A stretch of 47,607 nt of DNA, taken from Cohnella thermotolerans DSM 17683. GTDB lineage: Bacteria > Bacillota > Bacilli > Paenibacillales > Paenibacillaceae. Every line of letters starts with the position of its first letter. The stretch's first letter is position 1. Positions 42,617 through 47,607 of this stretch are shown piece by piece. The DNA lies in assembly GCF_000429825.1 (NCBI RefSeq), contig NZ_AUCP01000053.1, forward strand, positions 1-47,607. The letters are read 5' to 3'. A model generated the notes under the pieces. It did not search any database, was not told the origin of the DNA, and saw only the letters and a list, made by a program, of their open reading frames with translations. Made by a program: the position numbers and the translations under genes.

Positions 42617-42706
42617 CGCTGATTGGTTTTTCCGCATCCTGAACAAGGTTCGTTCTCTTGGGCATCCTTTCCGTGCACGACCGCCGGCGCTTCGATGCAC
42701 AACCGG

Positions 42707-43624
42707 TTAAGAGGCTTTAACGTAAATGCCTCGAACATGGCGTCGCAAATATCCGTCTGCTTCCAGCTCCTGAAGCGTTCTGCGAACAGTCGCTTCCGGC
42801 GTGTTCGTTTTCCGCAGTTTCACAGGGAATAACTTCCTGATTCCTTCGCAAACCGTTGTCGGCGTGATTTCATCCAGCTGACGGATGACTTTTTTAACGG
42901 CCGTCTTCCAGGTCACGTACTGGTCAATGTCGATTTTTTTGTATTGTGCCGGTACGAGAACCCACATTTCGCCGCCTGGCTGATAATCCGTCCGGAACAA
43001 TAGCAAATGTTCCGTGACGATCGGAATAAATTTCCCGTTGTACGTTTTCCTGAAGCTTTCCGCATTGTGCTGAACCTTGATAATGTGCCTGACTGGCATG
43101 CCTGGCCAGGCCATTTCCCGCTGAATGGACTTGATTCCGCCCTTTACGGCAATATCTCCGACAAGAACGGCAACGAATCGGCCGTGTGCAGCCGCCTTGT
43201 AATTGACGTGGCTGACAGCTTCGATGAATTCCCGCCATTCCATCCGGCTCATGTCCTGTTTCTGCAACTCCGGCGGCAGGTCGGCGGCATAATCAATCAT
43301 TTTCCAGTACGGATAATGCAACATCACCAGGTCGAAACCGGTGTCGTGAAAATCATCATTTACAACGTCGAAACCGTTATGAATGTCGTCCACGATATAC
43401 GACAGGCCCAAGGCTTCGGCCACGTCCCGGCTGGTTCCTCCGCCAACCATTGGATCGTAAATGTACGGCCTTTGAATGCCGTTTGCCTGCAGGAAGCGAA
43501 TAAGCCTAATGAGAACTTCCCCGGCGTAGTTCCCTCGGTACTTTGCATTACCAAACCGTCCGCGCTCCGGAACCGAAATTAAGGTTGTCAGTTCCGCGTT
43601 TTCTTCAAAACCTCGAATATACAT
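42707..43624 (-). CDS. Orphan DNA methyltransferase-like protein with C-terminal winged helix
   Basis: A 305-residue protein. Motif I appears as PYIYDPMVGGGTSRDVAEAL and the catalytic motif IV as DLVMLHYPYW, a variant of DPPY seen in some N4/N6-amino methyltransferases. The last 70 residues (TTVCEGIRKLF, EATVRRTLQELEADGYLRRH) look like a winged helix. ATG 43624 is the true start but now lies against a transposon: its ribosome site is 3.26 kb away at 46,896. No endonuclease gene is adjacent. Activity on DNA is inferred. Confidence 0.72.
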   Translation of the reverse strand: MYIRGFEENAELTTLISVPERGRFGNAKYRGNYAGEVLIRLIRFLQANGIQRPYIYDPMVGGGTSRDVAEALGLSYIVDDIHNGFDVVNDDFHDTGFDLVMLHYPYWKMIDYAADLPPELQKQDMSRMEWREFIEAVSHVNYKAAAHGRFVAVLVGDIAVKGGIKSIQREMAWPGMPVRHIIKVQHNAESFRKTYNGKFIPIVTEHLLLFRTDYQPGGEMWVLVPAQYKKIDIDQYVTWKTAVKKVIRQLDEITPTTVCEGIRKLFPVKLRKTNTPEATVRRTLQELEADGYLRRHVRGIYVKAS

Positions 43625-43626
43625 GC
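43622..43626. repeat. Target-site duplication CATGC, left copy
   Basis: The five bases CATGC stand directly outside the left end of the transposon and recur at 46885-46889 outside the right end. The duplicated sequence contains the start codon of the methyltransferase on the minus strand. Confidence 0.85.
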
Positions 43627-43713
43627 TGTTACTGATATCGTATATTGACCGGAAATTGATGACGTCTGCTGTCCGATGACTGACGGTAATGATGTCCGAG
43701 AAGTCATGTTGAA

Positions 43714-43740
43714 GGGAAAGCCCCCGACTGAGGCTTTCCC
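43714..43740 (-). terminator. Hairpin at the end of the transposon operon
   Basis: GGGAAAGCC (43740-43732) pairs perfectly with GGCTTTCCC (43722-43714) around a 9-base loop, directly after the DUF5348 gene. There is no T run, so it may stabilise the message or act as a weak terminator. Confidence 0.5.
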
Positions 43741-43747
43741 GCTACAA

Positions 43748-43975
43748 TTAGATATGAATTTGGTAAGTGTCCTTCTTTCGCAGATAGAATCTGGCTTCAT
43801 TCGTAATCACATACCAATCACGATCCAGTTCCAGCCTGCACGCAATTCCTCCGTCACCGGCGATCCGGATCTCTAGCCACTCTCCACAATGCATGGGGTA
43901 CCTTCCTCCATCCAGATGGACCATCCAACATTCTGCGTCTCGATCATAGGTCATGAGAAACCACGGATCGGTCAT
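43748..43975 (-). CDS. DUF5348 protein, copy in the ExeA-type transposon
   Basis: A 75-residue protein. CWMVHLDGGRYPMHCGEWLE, IACRLELDRDWYVITNEARF and YLRKKDTYQI mark DUF5348. ATG 43975 lies six bases after the ATPase stop. It is homologous to the protein at 31,494 which stands in the same place after istB. Function unknown; the recurring position suggests a role linked to the AAA+ helper or to regulation of transposition. Confidence 0.8.
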   Translation of the reverse strand: MTDPWFLMTYDRDAECWMVHLDGGRYPMHCGEWLEIRIAGDGGIACRLELDRDWYVITNEARFYLRKKDTYQIHI

Positions 43976-43981
43976 GACAAT

Positions 43982-44770
43982 TCACCTTGGATGACATGCT
44001 TGACCATGGTCGTCGATGATCCGACGCTTGTTCTGCGCGCCATAGATCAGGGAATGTGTACAAACCTTGTTGATGAGTCTCGCAGAGCCGTTGGAGAAGC
44101 GGTAAACCTCATCAACGGCCCCGTCGGAAAAGATGTCATGCTCGGTGCCAGCATACGTCAGATGCCGTTTCATGTATTCTCCGGTCTGTGATCGATCATA
44201 ATGCGGAAGCTTCATCTGCAAATCGATACGCTGACGGATCGCGGAATAAGCTTGCAGGCGAAGCCTGTCCCACAGTTCGCTTTGCCCGACCAGAATGAGC
44301 GCCATCGGGCTCTGCGCATCCATCTTGAAGTTCAGCAAAAACCGCACTTCCTCCAGCATTTCCCGGTCCAACAGATGAGCCTCGTCCACAACGACAACCG
44401 GCTGCAGACGGTGAATTCCGCGCATCAGCTCGATCTCCCGGTGCAGTTGCCGCTTGGCGTCTCCGCGATAAAATTTCGATTCGCACCCGAGCTGCTCCAA
44501 CATTCCTTTGTAGAAGTGACGGGGCGTAAGCTTGGAATCCGACAAGTACAGAACCTTGTATTTCGCCGCGTTGAGAGTGGCCGTAAAGCGACGGATCGTT
44601 GTTGTTTTGCCCGTACCGCAATCGCCGGTGATCACAGCAAAAAGTTGGCGTTCAGCGGCGTATTCGAGCCGGCCCAGCATCTCTTCCAGCATCACAGACG
44701 GGTACAGTTCCTCTGTGGGAATATCCCGCGAGAATGGTGTGCGGCTCATCCCGTAAAACGATTCAAACAT
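43982..44770 (-). CDS. ExeA/TniB-like transposition ATPase
   Basis: A 262-residue AAA ATPase. Start ATG 44770 is inside the end of the transposase gene (overlap of 8 bases); the longer frame upstream is a shadow. FESFYGMSRTPFSRDIP is the usual ExeA N-terminus; Walker A ITGDCGTGKTTTIRRF is at residues 48-63 and Walker B PVVVVDEAHLLDREMLEEVR follows, with LVGQSELWDRLRL and SARLINKVCTHSL later. Such proteins choose targets for DDE transposases, like TniB or IstB. Confidence 0.9.
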   Translation of the reverse strand: MFESFYGMSRTPFSRDIPTEELYPSVMLEEMLGRLEYAAERQLFAVITGDCGTGKTTTIRRFTATLNAAKYKVLYLSDSKLTPRHFYKGMLEQLGCESKFYRGDAKRQLHREIELMRGIHRLQPVVVVDEAHLLDREMLEEVRFLLNFKMDAQSPMALILVGQSELWDRLRLQAYSAIRQRIDLQMKLPHYDRSQTGEYMKRHLTYAGTEHDIFSDGAVDEVYRFSNGSARLINKVCTHSLIYGAQNKRRIIDDHGQACHPR

Positions 44771-46118
44771 CGCCGCCACCCTCTTTCCGGACGTTCCGAT
44801 ACGTAACGGCGGGGGTCTGCTGTTCTCTTCGCTCGGTGTGCTTCTGCTCGGCTCCGCGAAGCAGACGGGAAGCATCTGCCGGCTCTGGCTGAAGATGATT
44901 CGGCAGCGCCGGTCGCTTGCCGGATCGCTCTCCGATCGCCAGTTCACGGGCCTTCCAGGGTGCATGTCCTTCGCACTCAATGGTTACTTCCGTAATGTCC
45001 ATCGGGTCATAAACGACTTGCACCGTTCGCCCGATGAACAAAATCCCGACCTCGTATTTCTTGCCCATGAAGCTGATGCATCCGGCCTTGTCGACTTTGC
45101 GGTCCTCGCAGTGGAGGAACGCGTCTGCCAGCAGTTCCGGTTGTACAAAGCGCAAAGCTTTCGTATCGCTTCGAAATGCCGTCTCCGGGGTTTGGTTCTC
45201 TCCCAGCGCCGAATGCGGTTTGTTCTGGTGGCATTCCGAAAGCCATACCTGAAACCAGGTGTTAAGCTGGTCGAGCGTCTTCACGTTCTCTAGCGCGACC
45301 TCGCTTAAGAAGCTTTGAACGATGCCGTTCAGCCTCTCGACCTTGCCCTTTGATTCCGGGGAGTACGGTTTCGCAAAAAGCAGGCGAATCCCCAGCTTGG
45401 CGCAAGTTCTGTTCATCCACTTCGTTTTATACTGCTTGCCGTTGTCGAAGTAGACGGCTTCCGGAACGCCATATTTTTCGATGGCTTTGCGGAAGCAATC
45501 CTCGACGATGCCTTTTTCAAGCGAATCGTAAAAGGCGCCATGAACGACAAAACGCGTGGCGTCATCGATGAACAAAACAAGGTAGACCGGCTTTTTCTCT
45601 CCTCCAGATCCGATGGGCAGATGCGGGCCGTACTTGATATCCGATTGCCAGAGTGCATTGCGATATCGCTTTTGAAAGCGCCGCGCGGCGACGCCCTGGC
45701 TTGCATACATCCGCATCTGTCTGGAACTGTATCCGCTCTGCGCCAGTTTCTCCTGCAGCGTACTGCGCTTGATTTCGCCCGGCTTCGCCTTGCCTTCCCA
45801 CACCAGAATCTGAATGATCTGGCTTACACTTCGGCGAGGAACTTCCCGCCGCAGCAGAATGGCTTCCTCCAGCAGATGAGCGGGAATGGAGCTCTCTCCA
45901 GGCTTTCTTCCTCTTGTTTTGGGCTTCAGACCACGGAATCCATTTTCCCGGTATTCTGCAAGATACCGCCGTAATGTTCGCTCGGACAACCCGTATTGCG
46001 CACAGATCGCCGCCTTGAGCTCGCTGATTTTGGCCGCATCTAATCCGGCCGCCAAGAGTGGCGACAACAGTGTAAACCTCTGCTCGGCGATTTCTTCCGC
46101 CTTCTTTTGATCTTTCAT
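44763..46118 (-). CDS. DDE integrase-type transposase
   Basis: A 451-residue transposase. ATG 46118 is seven bases after GGGAGG; the ATG two codons upstream is too close. Residues 1-75 hold a helix-turn-helix (YGLSERTLRRYLAEYRENGF). The rve catalytic core shows D160 in NALWQSDIKYG, D225 in VYFDNGKQY and E261 in ESKGKVERLNG, with exactly 35 residues between D225 and E261. A Mu-type C-terminal beta domain follows (ISFMGKKYEVGILFIG). The Ala/Pro/Arg-rich tail probably contacts the ATPase. All catalytic acids are present. Confidence 0.92.
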   Translation of the reverse strand: MKDQKKAEEIAEQRFTLLSPLLAAGLDAAKISELKAAICAQYGLSERTLRRYLAEYRENGFRGLKPKTRGRKPGESSIPAHLLEEAILLRREVPRRSVSQIIQILVWEGKAKPGEIKRSTLQEKLAQSGYSSRQMRMYASQGVAARRFQKRYRNALWQSDIKYGPHLPIGSGGEKKPVYLVLFIDDATRFVVHGAFYDSLEKGIVEDCFRKAIEKYGVPEAVYFDNGKQYKTKWMNRTCAKLGIRLLFAKPYSPESKGKVERLNGIVQSFLSEVALENVKTLDQLNTWFQVWLSECHQNKPHSALGENQTPETAFRSDTKALRFVQPELLADAFLHCEDRKVDKAGCISFMGKKYEVGILFIGRTVQVVYDPMDITEVTIECEGHAPWKARELAIGERSGKRPALPNHLQPEPADASRLLRGAEQKHTERREQQTPAVTYRNVRKEGGGDV

Positions 46119-46154
46119 CCTCATGCCTCCCATTCTTTTGGAATTGGCATGAGT

Positions 46155-46691
46155 CTAACTCACCTCGGCGCGGACAAAAAGGCAGAACGGGTCTGTAACC
46201 CAAAGATGCGAATTGGCGATAGGCCGGACAACTCTGCTCAGCCATCCGGCGGCGTCTCCTACAAACCGTCCGAGCAATTGGAGTGCGGACTGTGGCCGAA
46301 CGGACGGACTGGCCACAGGCAGACCGAAACGAGTCGCGACGGATTGCAGGCATCCTGCAGCATATACAGCCCAAGCGAGGAACCAACACTTCCAGCGGCG
46401 GAGCGTCGATTCATCTGCGGCGATGTCGGTACGAGGCGGGTCCGAAACCGCTCCTTCGATGCTCTCTGCATCGTAACGCTTGTAGGGAACAAGCAGATCC
46501 GGCAGCTCATGATGAATTCTCTCGCAAGGCTCGCAACGAAGGCGACGGATGATAAGCTTTACCCGATCCCCACTACTCTTATACCATACCCGCCTTCGGC
46601 TTCCTACGACTTCTAATTGTCCGTCGCAACACGGGCACGGTACGTTTTCCGCACTCCTGACGAAAAACGCCGGAATCCGGCTCCTTCTCAT
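46155..46691 (-). CDS. DUF6431 zinc-finger helper of the transposon
   Basis: A 178-residue protein, first gene of the element. NVPCPCCDGQLEVVGSRRRV and LIIRRLRCEPCERIHHELPD supply CxxC pairs of a zinc finger, then LLVPYKRYDAESIEGAV. The rest is helical. ATG 46691 is chosen tentatively; the frame is open to 46775 but no clear ribosome site fixes the start. DUF6431 proteins accompany ExeA-ATPase transposons, as here. The role is unknown, possibly end recognition. Confidence 0.72.
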   Translation of the reverse strand: MRRSRIPAFFVRSAENVPCPCCDGQLEVVGSRRRVWYKSSGDRVKLIIRRLRCEPCERIHHELPDLLVPYKRYDAESIEGAVSDPPRTDIAADESTLRRWKCWFLAWAVYAAGCLQSVATRFGLPVASPSVRPQSALQLLGRFVGDAAGWLSRVVRPIANSHLWVTDPFCLFVRAEVS

Positions 46692-46884
46692 CCAGCGTAT
46701 ATTTTGATATAATGACCATAGGTAATTGGAGAGACGTCCTGGGTGAGGGCACTGTTGGCGCGGTACCTCCTCCACATAGGGACGTCTTTTTCCTTTCCGG
46801 AGAATAACTTCATGGTCACTATATCGGTCAATATTTGGACAGGCATTAACGTCAACTTTCGGGCATTATGCGTTAGCGGAAACA

Positions 46885-46889
46885 CATGC
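46885..46889. repeat. Target-site duplication CATGC, right copy
   Basis: CATGC directly outside the right inverted repeat, matching 43622-43626. On the minus strand it supplies an ATG behind the original ribosome site, which now opens only a four-codon frame (M-C-F-R-stop). Confidence 0.85.
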
Positions 46890-46895
46890 GCTGTG

Positions 46896-46900
46896 CCTCC
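46896..46900 (-). promoter_or_regulatory. Ribosome site cut off from the methyltransferase
   Basis: GGAGG (46900-46896) lies eight bases before the ATG contained in the right target duplication. Joining this flank to the left flank at the duplication restores ribosome site and methyltransferase start at normal spacing. Confidence 0.8.
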
Positions 46901-46961
46901 TTCTGTTTTGCCCGAAACACAGTAGCAGCCCTTCCGGGCGTTTCGACTCGCGGCCATCAAG

Positions 46962-47168
46962 TCAGACAGGGTTGTTGCCGGCAATGCTTATGCGACCAGT
47001 TATCAAGTCTAACTCTGCCTCCACAATCTGCGAGCCGATCACGTTTGCCGATTTGTCCTTTGACAAGTCGGATTTGCAGTGCGGACATTCTTCCAGAAGG
47101 AAGTCGTCCCACTCATAAAAGATGTTCCCGCAGCTTGCGCATTCACTTTTGTTGATTTTGAGGTGCAT
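46962..47168 (-). CDS. Small zinc-ribbon protein
   Basis: A 68-residue protein with CASCGNIFYEWDDFLLEECP and HCKSDLSKDKSANVIGS, a CxxC-x15-CxxC ribbon. GGAGC lies upstream of ATG 47168. Before the transposon inserted, it was directly upstream of the methyltransferase gene with 74 bases between them, so the two were probably co-transcribed. It may be a regulator or adaptor for that system. Confidence 0.7.
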   Translation of the reverse strand: MHLKINKSECASCGNIFYEWDDFLLEECPHCKSDLSKDKSANVIGSQIVEAELDLITGRISIAGNNPV

Positions 47169-47197
47169 GTCGTTGCTCCTTTCAAATGTTTAAAAGG

Positions 47198-47218
47198 GAC
47201 AGGCGTAGCTCCCCTGTC
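47198..47218 (-). terminator. Hairpin terminator before the zinc-ribbon gene
   Basis: GACAGG (47218-47213) pairs with CCTGTC (47203-47198), 9-base loop, followed by CCTTTTAAA on the minus strand. It is 29 bases before ATG 47168. Confidence 0.6.
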
Positions 47219-47315
47219 AAATCAATATTCTTCCGGCAACAAGATCGTGACTACCAGTCCCCAGGGATTCGTCAAAGTCAGGTTGATAAATGCTCAGACA
47301 TGTCCTTTGTCGTCT

Positions 47316-47607
47316 TTAAGCTCCGATCAGTTCCAAAGCCCTTTCTGGTTTTCTGGCACAACGGCGGGTCGCTTTCGCAATGTTGGATTGATTTCCTAAG
47401 CGGAACAAGCTAATTGCGAGATTGCGCAAGGTGGCCATGACTCGCGGCCCTTCTTTGGTTCGAATCTGAGAACGGTCTTCGTCAAACGTGACGTCGCGTA
47501 CCCAATGGAGCCGATTTTCAATCGACCAATGTCCGCGATTCAAATTCAACAATCGAGCGGGATCGGCCCGTTCGACCGATAGGCTGGTGATGCCAAAGAC
47601 AGTTTCT
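47316..47607 (-). CDS. ISAs1-family transposase, C-terminal part (runs off the window)
   Basis: The frame comes from beyond the right edge and ends at TAA 47316-47318, giving 96 residues. LLNLNRGHWSIENRLHWVRD, VTFDEDRSQIRTKEGPRVMA and TLRNLAISLFRLGNQSNIAK are the C-terminal ISAs1 pattern, including the conserved HWxxEN-type helix that carries the last catalytic Glu. The N-terminal part is outside the window, so completeness cannot be judged. Confidence 0.88.
   Translation of the reverse strand, partial: ETVFGITSLSVERADPARLLNLNRGHWSIENRLHWVRDVTFDEDRSQIRTKEGPRVMATLRNLAISLFRLGNQSNIAKATRRCARKPERALELIGA

Larger units (their letters stand above)
43627..46884 (-). mobile_element. Complete transposon with DDE transposase, ExeA-like ATPase, DUF5348 and DUF6431
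   Basis: A 3258-bp element bounded by imperfect inverted repeats. The left end starts TGTTACTGATATCGTATATT and the right, read inwards, starts TGTTTCCGCTAACGCATAAT; about 26 of the first 34 positions agree. CATGC is duplicated on both sides. Internal copies of the ATTGACCG motif (43643 region and 46826 region) look like further transposase-binding sites. Gene order on the minus strand is DUF6431, transposase, ATPase, DUF5348. All four frames are intact. Confidence 0.88.

Noticed and set aside
42396..42665. An 89-codon minus-strand frame covering the start of the candidate RNA
   Set aside because: It crosses a terminator and the promoter-like sequence, has no ribosome site and its composition is not protein-like.

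Overview
The window looks like the chromosome of a Gram-positive, flagellated, fairly GC-rich member of Bacillales, most probably Paenibacillaceae (Paenibacillus/Cohnella/Thermobacillus-like). The flagellar order yvyF-flgM-flgN-flgK-flgL-DUF6470-fliW-csrA-hag-glycosyltransferase-fliD-flaG-fliS-fliT, strong GGAGG ribosome sites with GTG/TTG starts, and LexA boxes of the Bacillus type all fit this. The assignment rests on gene order and motifs only; no database search was possible.

Layout. (1) 1-13.8 kb: after an IS110-family transposase tail lies a surface-glycan cluster. Minus-strand genes make a CDP-activated deoxysugar (rfbF, rfbG, an RmlC-like epimerase) and encode a DUF707 protein and a glycerophosphotransferase-like protein with a beta-propeller inserted in it. 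Divergent plus-strand genes encode a GT2 enzyme with an extra C-terminal domain, a LicC-like nucleotidyltransferase, two GT2 enzymes, an SDR protein and a GT2-TPR protein. The position beside flagellin suggests flagellin glycosylation. (2) 13.8-27.3 kb: a secreted VWA plus seven-TIG protein, then the minus-strand late flagellar operons, with sigma-D promoters for hag and flgM and a hag leader carrying two hairpins with GGA in the loop, the form expected of CsrA sites, next to csrA and fliW.

(3) 27.3-31 kb: the flagellar locus ends in remnants of comFC and addA, followed by an SOS cassette (zinc ribbon, WYL-like, uvrX polymerase, YolD-like) behind a promoter with two LexA boxes. A group II intron remnant ends three bases upstream of its -35. 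(4) 31-34.5 kb: a broken IS21-family element with extra genes, interrupted by an IS3-family element.

(5) 34.6-43.6 kb and 46.9-47.2 kb: a co-directional minus-strand accessory island: zinc ribbon, DNA methyltransferase, a candidate structured RNA, a toxin-antitoxin pair, DUF6744, DUF4258, an RHH-like protein, small unknown genes, a RavA/ViaA-like MoxR-VWA pair, a membrane-HD-domain protein with an internal SOS promoter, and a secreted phospholipase D-like protein. Hairpins resembling intrinsic terminators repeatedly sit 23-30 nt before the next start codon. (6) 43,627-46,884: a complete 3.26-kb transposon (DUF6431, DDE transposase, ExeA-like ATPase, DUF5348) with imperfect inverted repeats and a 5-bp target duplication; it has separated the methyltransferase start codon from its ribosome site. 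The window ends in an ISAs1-family transposase.

Most unusual points: the terminator-before-gene arrangement beside a structured RNA with a duplicated hairpin (possible processive antitermination), the SOS promoter inside the HD gene, and DUF5348 genes placed just after the ATPase gene in two unrelated transposons.
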